A DNA stretch of 64,000 nt from Dactylonectria macrodidyma. Its lineage: Eukaryota > Ascomycota > Sordariomycetes > Hypocreales > Nectriaceae. The position numbers and the translations under genes were made by a program. Below the pieces are notes generated by a model. The model was not told the origin of the DNA. It did no database searches and saw only the letters and a program-made list of their open reading frames with translations. The stretch lies in assembly GCA_020744425.1 (NCBI GenBank), contig JAGMUV010000054.1, forward strand, positions 1-64,000. Reading direction: 5' to 3'. Shown here in pieces: positions 55,611 through 64,000 of the stretch. How positions within the stretch are numbered: the first letter of the stretch is position 1; every line of letters begins with the position of its first letter.

Positions 55611-56983
55611 TTTCAAGAGTGCGAGTTCCCGACCAACTGTCTCTGGAGATGACGGAGCCCATCTCATTTAGCCGGCAATACCAGGATCAGCTGCATTACA
55701 ATATCATCATCTCGGGGAAGAGCTTTCCCATCGGCAGCAAGATCCCCATCGCTTTCAAGTTGACGCCTCTGGCCAAGGTCCAGGTGCACGGCTTAAGGTG
55801 TTTGTGACCGAGTCGATCCAATACTGGACGAATGACAGGCGCGTTACCAGGAAAGACCCTGTTCGCAAGGTCTTGCTCCTCAACAAGACGGCCGGAAAAG
55901 CATTGGACCCGTCATGGGCCTCTTCAGACCTCAGGGCTGTCCGAGGTGGCGAACTCACCCCCGAGCAGCGACGCGAGGCTCGCGAAACGGCCGCCAGACA
56001 ACGAACTGCGGAGGCGTCGAGACGACACACCGCGGCTCAGCCTTTACCGGAGCCGAGGGATAACCTCTTAGGCGACTTGGACTTGGGATTGGAGAATCTT
56101 TGGGGCCCGACGGAGATTGAAGCCGATGTGCAGATCCCGACCTGTGAGATGATGGCTAAGAATAAGGACTTGAGGTTGCATCCCAATTGTAGCTGGAAGA
56201 ATGCCAATGTCCACCACTGCATCAAGGTGAGTTTATACCACGCTCCTACTTAACTCCAGACTGATACTGACGAAATAGGTCATTATTCAAATCAGCCGTC
56301 CCGATCCCGATGCTCCAACTGGCACAAAGCGCCGGCATTTCGACATCGGCATCAACTTGCCGTTTACTGTACTCAACTGCCGAGCCACCCAGGCAAACAC
56401 CAACCTTCCCGCCTACTCCGGCGAGATGTGCCAGTCTACTACCTACCAGTCGACCTGTGGATGCCCCGACGCCTTTACCATCCCAACCGAAACACCCCAC
56501 TCTTCCATCGGAACGCTGGCCGGTGTGAACCTAACTTGCGAGAACCTCCCCTCCCCGCCGCGGGCTGCACACCTTGCCAATGGCCAACAAAGCCTACGCC
56601 CCTCCGTCGAGACAGCCGGCGTCCACGACCCTCGACCTATCCACCTATTGCGAGTCCCCATCTTCAACCCGCCTGCCTTCGACAACAACAACGCACCACC
56701 ACCCGTCCCCGAACTCGTCGACGAAACACCCGAAACTGGCGTCATGACACCCCCGCCGCACTATGACGACGTCGTCGGCGGCCCCAGCGTCGACGGCCTC
56801 GCAGATTACTTCGCCCGCCTAGCAGATTACGGCTTCGACGGCCCAGACGAAAACTGGCTCAGACTCGGACGAGACACCCCCGAGGATCCTCGAGCAAACA
56901 GACGGGTCAACGTCGCGCATCCTATAACACCGGGCGGTAGAATGCCCAGCAAGAGTCTGGAGACCTCCCGACTATTGATTTGA
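55611..56983 (+). pseudogene. Arrestin-related adaptor, 5'-truncated, frameshifted
   Basis: The arrestin C domain is clear: LSLEMTEPISF, YNIIISGKSFPIGSKIPIAF and KLTPLAKVQVHG, then TESIQYWTNDRRVTRKDP; after a 52-bp GT-AG intron (56227-56278) VIIQISRP...RHFDIGINLPF. The tail is long and disordered and contains PPPHY near 56752, a PPxY site through which such adaptors recruit Rsp5/NEDD4-type ubiquitin ligases to membrane transporters (as in CreD/ART proteins). The N domain is absent: the hAT end lies directly upstream, and the far side of that element is unrelated. One base is missing near 55795, which breaks the frame between VQVHG and the VTESI part. Both lesions suggest a dead copy. Confidence 0.83.
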
Positions 56984-58490
56984 ATATGGATGATCTGCTT
57001 CCCAGGGCAGCAGGGGCAGTGTAGTGCGCGCTTGCCAGCTGCATGTGGTTATGAGATCCCCTATCTACCGAAGCATTGGGGCAAGTTCCCTTCACGACAC
57101 CGCACACGACAATCACGTTTCCTATTTGTCTTGACCTTTCTCTTTTGTCTGTATAGCAAAGCATCTTGCATTGGTTAAAGGATGGACGGGGGAAGGTGGG
57201 CGTCTGGTTTGCTGATGAGGAAGCTTGGCGTTTGGGGACGGCAAACATACCACAATACCACAGTTGACCTACAGAGCGTCAAATCCGCATCCGTGGTTGG
57301 CCGTATTTATATATTGTATTTCATGTCGTCGTTATTCTGGTTCCCTTCTCTTTGGCGGGACGTTGGCACAGCCTGTCGAGGCGCAGGAGTAAGACGGCAT
57401 GGTGACTCAGTCGGTGGACTACTGTCAATTTAGCGATGCTGAAGACCCGCTAAATACTCCGCCTTACTGGCCCAAGGGTTGTATTCTCTCGTCGAACACA
57501 GCTGTCTTGCGTATCCGTATTCATTTAAATGTCCTCTTTTGGCTTCATAGACCCCTGGAACGCCCAGCGACGGGATGGCGAATCATCGGCTTAAGTGGGC
57601 TAAGATCGCCCAATAATGATTAGTCCTAGAAGCGCCCCTACTTGGGTCAGGGGACTGACAGGTGTCCATAACTGGCCCCAGGTGACAGACAGGGATTCAG
57701 GAACCGTGCTCGGTGTCCTGAAGTGATCCGTATTGGCTGACTCGGACTTTGTTCCTATAAAATTCCGAGCGAGCCAACCATTGGGCGGTACGAGTGCGAG
57801 GCTAAAAAATTCCCTCGCTTTCTAATAAGGGGCGCAGCGTGCCTGCGTGCTAAGTTTCAAGTTGATGTGACGCAGCACGGATTGACCCCTATGGTTGGCC
57901 CCGGGACTGATGAACAACCCAGACACGGCTCTTTTCGATGGAGATTGCGGAACGGCAAGGCAACCTTGTCTGGTTGCACCTCGTTTACAATGTCCTACTG
58001 TATGGTGTACTCGCACCTTTGCTTACCCCGGCCCAGCATTGTTATACGGCGCGGACCACACAACATCTAGGCACCCATTCGGCGGTTTCCTTATCCGTGG
58101 TGCAATTGGGGATGGTAGGACTTTGGCCAATGGGGACTGTGATTTATATGCAAAATTGGGGCGAGGCACTGGGGAAGTGGGGAAGTGGGGAAGTGGGGAA
58201 GTCATATTTGACGTCGCTTCAAGCTTCCTGATTTCCAAAGGTTGCAGAAGTGAACAGACCTTGGTGAACTGGACCATTTGGTTGATTTCGTGGATTATTA
58301 TCTTGCTATTGTACAAAAGAGCGCAAGCATCATACTAGCAAAGCAAGGTAAATCATCGATATTCCATGTATTGACAATCTGAGTAAAGACCAGTCTCTAT
58401 GATAATAACCTGACTTGTTCACATTCTTGATCCTGAAAAGATTAGAAAATAGTACAAAGCAGTCATGACTTGGAAGCTGCCGTTGATTGC
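56984..58490. other. Intergenic, arrestin fragment to heat-shock gene
   Basis: No supported gene in either strand. There is a short tandem of GTGGGGAA (four copies) at about 58167-58199. The right end is the 3' flank of the heat-shock gene. Confidence 0.45.
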
Positions 58491-59102
58491 TTAATTGATA
58501 GCGATGCGCTTTGACTCGTGCTTCTTAGCCTTGGGGACTAGAATGTTGAGGATGCCGTTCTTGAAGTTTGCGGTCACCGATTCCTGATCGACTTGAGTAG
58601 GGAAGTTGAAGCTGCGAGAAAACTCGCCGACGCTGCGCTCGGAGAGCCAGTACGTAGCCTTGTCAGACTTCTTGGTCTCGGGCACTTCCTTCTCGGTAGC
58701 CTCAGTGCCGGCCTCACGTGAGGCGGACTTGTCTTCGCCCTCACTGGCCTTCTTGCTCTCCTCGCCACCCTCAGTAATGGCACCGCCCCTGGTAGTGCCC
58801 TCGATGAGGCCTGCAGGAGGAGTACCGGCAGTGTAGGTGCGCTCGGTCCTGCCACGGATGAGCATAGACTGGGGCTCGGTGAACTCGATTTGTACATCCT
58901 CCTTGTTGATGCCAGGGAGCTCGCCATGAAGCTCATATGCTTCCCCGGTCTCGCGGACGTCAAATTTGGGCTGCCAGCTGGGCATACCAGTGCGACGGCC
59001 ACTTACTCCCTTGCGAGAGTAGTTATCAAAGTCGTCCAGAAGACGGAAGAGGGGAGTGAAAGAGGTGTCGGAGTCGTAAAGGCTTCGCGGGAAGAAAGCC
59101 AT
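58491..59102 (-). CDS. Small heat-shock protein, Hsp20/Hsp30 type
   Basis: A single-exon 203-residue frame starting MAFFPRSLYDSDTSFTPLFR. The alpha-crystallin domain begins near residue 45 (WQPKFDVRETGEAYELHGEL, PGINKEDVQIEF) and resumes near 155 (SFNFPTQVDQESVTANFKNG, ILNILVPK), with a charged Glu/Lys/Ser insertion of about 65 residues between, typical of fungal Hsp30 proteins. It ends with a basic KHESKRIAIN tail containing the I-x-I-type element. These proteins hold unfolding clients without ATP during heat and stress. Heat-shock elements and a TATA box upstream support induced expression. Confidence 0.94.
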   Translation of the reverse strand: MAFFPRSLYDSDTSFTPLFRLLDDFDNYSRKGVSGRRTGMPSWQPKFDVRETGEAYELHGELPGINKEDVQIEFTEPQSMLIRGRTERTYTAGTPPAGLIEGTTRGGAITEGGEESKKASEGEDKSASREAGTEATEKEVPETKKSDKATYWLSERSVGEFSRSFNFPTQVDQESVTANFKNGILNILVPKAKKHESKRIAIN

Positions 59103-59223
59103 TTTGCGTGTTTGGTTGATAGTAGGCCTGAGAACAAGTTGATCTGCAGCCGTGCAAAAGAAGTGCTTGCTGTATTTTTTGCGGAGAATGAAATGATTCG
59201 AGTTGATAAGGCTGATGCATTGC

Positions 59224-59229
59224 TTTATA
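59224..59229 (-). promoter_or_regulatory. TATA box of the heat-shock gene
   Basis: TATAAA on the minus strand in the context GAGTATAAAGC, about 122 bp upstream of the start codon. Confidence 0.65.
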
Positions 59230-59260
59230 CTCGGTCGGTTGGTAGAGTGGACACCAGATC

Positions 59261-59268
59261 GAAAGTTC
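59261..59268 (-). promoter_or_regulatory. Heat-shock element, two units
   Basis: GAAAGTTC (GAA-n2-TTC), close upstream of the TATA box, with a further TTCGAAAA next to it. Another two-unit site TTCTAGAA lies near 59307. Confidence 0.6.
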
Positions 59269-59555
59269 CTAAGTCTTCGAAAAGCTCATAAAACCTGGCA
59301 ACGGCGTTTCTAGAACGCACCTGAATAACCCCAGACAGAATCACGCAGAAAAAAAACATATATCGACGTGTTATGTTATAATACTGACGTTTGCTCTGAC
59401 CAATGAATGGTCTTGAGTTTCCTGGTGGTTGTTGCGAGAAACCACCTGACAGCCGTCGAAGATTCTGGCGGTTTGCCACAACTGCGTAATGAGATTCCTG
59501 TACCCCTTGCCAACAACTCCAGGCCAAAATAGCTGCAATATGCACATCCAGACTG

Positions 59556-59568
59556 GAAGCTTCGAGAA
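59556..59568 (-). promoter_or_regulatory. Heat-shock element, three perfect units
   Basis: GAAGCTTCGAGAA is GAA-n2-TTC-n2-GAA, the canonical trimer bound by Hsf1, 454 bp upstream of the start. GAAGATTC at 59458-59465 is a weaker site. Confidence 0.7.
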
Positions 59569-59569
59569 A

Positions 59570-60141
59570 TACTGTTTGTATTATTCGCACCGATGTTTAC
59601 ATCATTTCGAAATCATTTGATTGATCAAAACCGTTACGCAGGTGTCGATTTGGCCACATAACATGTTCGGCTGTGTCTGTTTCCAGATGACGCTATTATT
59701 AGTACAGCCAGGTGTGGGGATTTAGCAGAAAGCAGGGTTACGGAAAGCATCAAGATAGTCAGTACCAGTTATTGTGGTGGGGTTGGAAGGAAGACTCCCC
59801 CCCATCCGCCCGCTAAGGAGTGCCTGAGGCTCTAATTTACAGCATGCCTCCGCCAATGCCCTTGCCTATTTTTGCCCCATCGTGTCATGACCTTTCGATG
59901 ACGGGTCTTCAACCTTCCATTCATGGATGGCAACCAGAATGATGATGAAGCGTCATTGACGTCATAATCCTTCGGGTAATGGGCCCCGAACCCTCCAATT
60001 CCCACCGCAGCCCATTCTTCTAACAAGAACATATACACCTGCCGGACATCGCTTCTCCTGTACTTCGCCATTTTCACAACGACATACACCAAATCGGTCG
60101 GCTTTTTGTTTCGTTGCTTCGCCCTCGTCTAACGGTCACAA
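59570..60141. other. Promoter region of the MFS gene
   Basis: No gene. It serves as upstream sequence for the divergently placed heat-shock and MFS genes. Confidence 0.45.
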
Positions 60142-62036
60142 ATGTCGCTCGCTCAGCATGTAACTCAAGTTGAAGGCTTTGACTACGAAGGCCCTGCGAA
60201 TCCAAGCAGTAATGGGAACCTCAACGGCAACGATAGCGCAGCCAACGAGCAGTGTTTGGGTGTTGGAGAAGACGCCAACAGACCGGAGTGGCGACGCATG
60301 AGCTTTGCGCCAGTTGAGATTACCCAGGACGAAACTCACATCGCGGCATACAGAGTCTCGAATTCCAAGCGATACGGTACGCTCAAGCTTTTATCGTGAG
60401 AATGGCTGTCGAGATCTGACCAAGAATCTTCTAGGTCAGGTCGCGACGGCTGTAATAGCCTGCTGGCTTGCATCTGGCATTGTATTTGGCTTCGCGGCTC
60501 TCAAACCCGTCTTGATCGCTGAAGGTGTATATCATGAACTCTGCCGGAGCGATGAGACGACGGGATTTGACGATGGGCCGAGTCTTGAAGTTCCCTGCGC
60601 CGAGCAAGATATGCGCCTGAACCTCTTCTTCATCTCTGCCTCAATTACCACCAACATATCATCTCTTTTCGCCGGGACTGCCCTCGATCGGTTCGGGAGA
60701 CGCGCATGCTGGAGAGCATCGTGTGTCTTTCTAGTCGTCGGCTCCCTACTGATGGGATCTTCCTTCGCCATCCCGGAATTCGATGGTTACCTTCTGGGCA
60801 ATGTTCTCCTAGCTCTGGGGGGTACTTTCCTCTTTGTCCCTAGCTTTGAACTTGCCAATATGTTCCCCAAGCATTCGGGGCTGGTGGTTGCGCTCATCAC
60901 TGGAGCATTTGATGCCTCCGCAGCCGTTTTTCTGTTCTATCGCATGGCTTACGACGCATCTGGTGGCAAGTTCTCACTGGAGAAATTCTTCTTTGGTTAC
61001 TTTATCGTTCCGGTGCTAATATTTTTGGCCGAAATATTTTTGATGCCATCTCATGCATACCACACCATGCCAGAACTTAAGAGGAAGATTGAAAAGGCCC
61101 AAGACCGTAGTCGCGATGTCCACGACTCGGATGAAGATATCTCGGACGCGGGAGAGTTGACGCGAGTGCGGAGTGCTCGTGCCAATAAACGTAAAGCTAA
61201 GCTTGAGACGCTCGAAGAACTTGCCGGCGATAACGAGCACCGAGACGAGCGCATCAAGATTGAGGAGGAGCGCCAGGAGGCGAGTGGCGTCTGGGGGGTT
61301 CTCCACGGTGTCCCAGCCCACCAACAGATGCTCTCGCCCTGGTTCATTCTCATCTTATTGTTGACCGTGTTTCAGATGCTTCGTATGAACTACTTCATTG
61401 CATCCATTAGAGCACAGTACAGATATATGTTGGTGTCAGAGATTGCAGCTGCGGAGATCAACGAGTTCTTTGATGTAGCCCTGCCCTTGGGAGGTGTCGC
61501 TTCTACCCCTTTCATCGGACTGCTACTCAATAACCTGAGTGTGCCTACCACGTTTGGAGCCTTGACGCTGTTCACCATCGTTATTGGAACTCTTAACTGC
61601 TTGCCTTTTCTTTGGGCAGGATATGCCACCGTCGTGGCATTCGTCCTCTTCCGTCCCCTCTACTACTCTGCAACCTCGTAAGTGTGCCCATCGCGATGCT
61701 GATTCCCTTGCCGACGCGCTTGCTAGCGATTACGCCGTGAAGGTTTTTGGCTTTGCTACCTTCGGTCGCATATACGGGACCATCGTCTGTCTCTCTGGAA
61801 TAGTCAATTTCGTCCAGTCAGGCCTTGATGCCCTTACCCATGGGCCTCTACATGGGAACCCCACTCCCATCAACGCTACGTTGGGGGCTCTCGGAGGAAT
61901 CATTGGCGTGACTCTGACCATATTTGTTAGGATTCGAGGCAGGGTATTCATGGACGAGAAGGCCGAGTTGGATGTCGGTCCAGAAAGACGACGTCTCTTG
62001 TCTGTTGCCCACGACGGCTATGGCGCGAGTAATTGA
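60142..62036 (+). CDS. MFS transporter, Fmp42/SLC43-like
   Basis: Three exons (60142-60376, 60435-61677, 61727-62036) with GT-AG introns of 58 and 49 bp; product 595 residues. A soluble N-terminus of about 75 residues is followed by spans starting QVATAVIACWLASGIVFGFA. The MFS loop motif after span 2 is ALDRFGRR. A long charged central loop (about residues 300-370, DSDED...EELAGDNE) separates two six-span halves, and the last exon carries spans 11-12 and a short cytosolic tail. The wording PVLIAEGVY and the large loop resemble yeast Fmp42 and the SLC43 amino-acid transporters; substrate unproven. Start and splicing are supported because each join restores an uninterrupted hydrophobic segment. 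A Helitron-associated repeat sits 39 bp after the stop. Confidence 0.9.
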
Positions 62037-62075
62037 GCCTGTAATTAATATCGAGTAGTGCTATTCGGGCTGTAT

Positions 62076-62300
62076 GCCTTGAGGAACGAAGTGCCTTGAG
62101 GAACGAACTGACGAAAGGTTTTATGCCGCCATCTTTTTCCGGGCCTTAAAATCACCTGACTCTCCCAATCAAAAGTTTCCCTCTTAAAACCCATGCCTTG
62201 ACACCTGACCAAACCCGTAGTATTGTCTATCTTTTTCTGCAACGCCTTCCGTCTCACACAGAGATACGATGACTAATCGTAGCGAGTGGCAAGTACGTAC
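62076..62300. repeat. ~225-bp Helitron-associated repeat, copy 2
   Basis: Matches 40841-41056, with its leading motif GCCTTGAGGAACGA doubled (62076 and 62093). It ends GGCAAGTACGTACTAG. Inserted just after the MFS stop codon. Confidence 0.88.
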
Positions 62301-62352
62301 TAGAAAGAAGGTTAATTCCTTTATCTTACAGTCGTGGGCGTGGGACTGTATT

Positions 62353-62637
62353 ACCAGGAAACAGTGGCACAATACTAACACAGTACAGCCTCATTTTGAC
62401 AGACCACGCTTCAGCTGCTGAGGATAGGATGCTGAACACTTGGAGAAATTGGCCTTCAAGCAGGCCTGTCAGAGAGAGTCAAGCGAGGCTAAACGAAAGC
62501 GATCCAGGGAGAGAAAGTGGGGCTTTACTTGTGGTCAGGATTGAAGGTGGCAGAAATGTAAATAGCATAGCGTGTTCCATGGCCCTATGAGATCAGTTCT
62601 CCCGGGCGTAATAAATCTACTACTACTACTACTACTG
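62353..62637 (-). repeat. Inverted copy of the LtrA upstream region, copy 2
   Basis: Reverse complement of 9336-9633, from CCAGGAAACA to the (CTA)n run, with about ten differences. It lacks the LINE and stops where a pogo element enters the microsatellite. No LtrA coding sequence is visible; by orientation it would lie on the plus strand beyond 64000. Confidence 0.92.
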
Positions 62638-62639
62638 TA

Positions 62640-64000
62640 TTACCTCAGCAAGCTCAGACCATTTTACAAAAGGAGTCTAGCGATATTAGGACTAGCGCCA
62701 AAGGTCACGTTACTTTTACAACTCCTCGAGTAAATAGTCTGAGGATTCTGTCCAACGCGCACACTGCTCTGCGTAAACTTTGTAACGTACATGATAAGCA
62801 TGCGGATCAAACAAGCATGCGGATCAAAAATCATAACCTTCGAAATAGAAATCGCTATAAAAACACAACAAACCATCTAATCAATTAAAATCAATCACTA
62901 TACTCTTCCCAATATATCCCAATAACTACCTACACGTCCTTGCATTATGTCCGGGCTTGCCGCACACTCCACAGCGCCTTTCCTTCGGTCGCGCTGACCC
63001 TCCTTGACCACCACTTTTCGACGATTCAGCCACTACCTGCGCATTAACATCCATCCGATCAATTGCTTCCCTTCCTTCATCTACTGTCATCACCCCTCTT
63101 TTCTGTAGGCGGGTCCTTTTTGCCCTACGGCGCCGGCTTAGTATCTCATTTGCCTGTCGAAGGTCGCGGTTCTCAGCCCTCAATAAGGCATTCTCATGCA
63201 TCATTGCCTTAGTTCCCTTAGAAAGAGACTTTAGTGCTCCTAGAATTGACTCTGGAGAGCTACTTTGATGCCTTCTGATTCGTCTTTCAAGGTATTCAGA
63301 CTGAGACCTGGCCTCAAGGACGGTCTTTGGGGTCTTTGAAACCCAAGGGGCAGAGGCGCTAGCCTCCTCCTCAACCGGCGTTGGAGTCCGTAGCTGCACA
63401 TCAAGCTTCGAGACTACACTTTCCGGGTCAAGAGGAACAAGCCCGGCTCCTCTAAAGGCTGCCTTGATATTTCTTTCTGTCATAGTGGCTTGAAATGCGG
63501 CGTAAAAGGCCGGAAAGGACTCGGTCTTCGAAACGTGGGTTATAGAGCATCTGATCAGATGCTCTATTTCTCGACCATAAGCCTTCTTGAGCAGCCCAAA
63601 GCACCCGACGTCAAGAGGCTGAAGCAGATGAGAAGAATGAGGCGGCATACAAAGCGTAATGATCTTGTTCTCCTCGCAATATATCTCAAAGTCGGCTGAA
63701 TGGTGACTTTCGTGCCCATCGAGGATTAAAAGACGGTAGGGACCAGTTGATCGGTTGGTTGTACACCGGTCAAAGTGCTTTAGCCACTCAAGACCTATCT
63801 CGTTATCGGTCCAGCCATTTCGAGACGTTGCAATAGCCCAATCGCCCGGGAGGTTGCTTTCTCGGTACCAGTTGGCGAGGTGATATTGGCCTGCACCTAT
63901 GATAAACGGCTGGATCGCTCGGCCTTCCGCATTGATCGCCTGAATGACAGTAATCCATTCCCGGCTTCCAGGCTGCACTGATTTTGGTCTTCCACGCCTT
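62640..64000 (-). mobile_element. pogo-type element, second family (runs off the window)
   Basis: Terminus TTACCTCAGCAAGCTCAGAC starts at 62640 right after TA (62638-62639) in the microsatellite. About 115 bp of it match 29608-29721. The body contains a pogo transposase gene; the far end lies outside. Confidence 0.85.
62926..64000 (-). CDS. pogo/Fot1 transposase, partial, with C-terminal zinc knuckle
   Basis: Open from the window edge to the stop at 62926, at least 358 codons; GRPKSVQPGSREW continues upstream without a stop. The DDE_1 core shows LLILDGHESHHSAD and HLLQPLDVGCFG, with their aspartates 35 residues apart, matching the DD35D spacing of pogo; the first catalytic Asp is outside the window. 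A leucine- and arginine-rich helical stretch (about NALLRAENRDLRQANEILSR) follows. The C-terminus is a CCHC zinc knuckle, CGVCGKPGHNARTC, not present in the pogo protein at 11964. The knuckle may bind nucleic acid. The visible part shows no lesion. Confidence 0.92.
   Translation of the reverse strand, partial: RRGRPKSVQPGSREWITVIQAINAEGRAIQPFIIGAGQYHLANWYRESNLPGDWAIATSRNGWTDNEIGLEWLKHFDRCTTNRSTGPYRLLILDGHESHHSADFEIYCEENKIITLCMPPHSSHLLQPLDVGCFGLLKKAYGREIEHLIRCSITHVSKTESFPAFYAAFQATMTERNIKAAFRGAGLVPLDPESVVSKLDVQLRTPTPVEEEASASAPWVSKTPKTVLEARSQSEYLERRIRRHQSSSPESILGALKSLSKGTKAMMHENALLRAENRDLRQANEILSRRRRAKRTRLQKRGVMTVDEGREAIDRMDVNAQVVAESSKSGGQGGSARPKERRCGVCGKPGHNARTCR

Noticed and set aside
57182..58338. 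Frames of 75-147 codons between the arrestin fragment and the heat-shock gene
   Set aside because: No recognisable domain, shifting frames and low-complexity GTGGGGAA repeat; treated as intergenic.

Overview
The window looks like nuclear DNA of a filamentous ascomycete (Pezizomycotina; a Sordariomycete is likely but not proven). The signs are short GT-AG introns of about 48 to 110 bp, a Zn2Cys6 regulator, an arrestin-related adaptor with a PPxY motif, an LtrA-type membrane protein, an Hsp20/30 chaperone, and a repeat load of Helitrons, hAT, pogo/Fot1 and LINE elements. Two relics also carry stop codons of the kind left by repeat-induced point mutation (RIP). No clear rRNA, tRNA or CRISPR was seen.

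Layout. 0.4-9.4 kb is a gene-bearing arm, all on the minus strand: a Zn2Cys6 factor, a decayed alpha/beta hydrolase (plus strand), a short-chain dehydrogenase and an LtrA-family protein. 9.6-13.7 kb holds a 5'-truncated LINE cut by a pogo element. 13.7-20.8 kb is a hairpin and minisatellite tract followed by two near-identical head-to-tail Helitron derivatives carrying a captured host-gene fragment. 20.8-28.7 kb is a Helitron (H1) whose open frame is split exactly by a hAT element with an 8-bp target duplication. 29.7-41.1 kb is a second Helitron type (H2), and 41.3-49.5 kb a decayed relative (H3) facing it tail to tail. 49.6-57 kb mixes broken host genes (MYND finger, enoyl-CoA hydratase, arrestin) with a second hAT element. 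58.5-62 kb returns to intact host genes (small heat-shock protein, MFS transporter). 62.07-64 kb holds a Helitron-associated repeat, an inverted copy of the LtrA upstream region, and a pogo element running off the edge.

How parts work together. H2 and H3 share one plan: a large Rep/helicase gene and a divergently transcribed, intron-bearing second gene with an OB-fold-like core and a Ser/Pro-rich tail, which I suggest is a single-strand DNA-binding partner for rolling-circle transposition. The two tandem units at 14.5-19.6 kb read as internally deleted H2-type elements: they keep the left end, the start of the second gene and the helicase tail, with a captured fragment between. Several insertions can be dated because the uninterrupted site also lies in this window.
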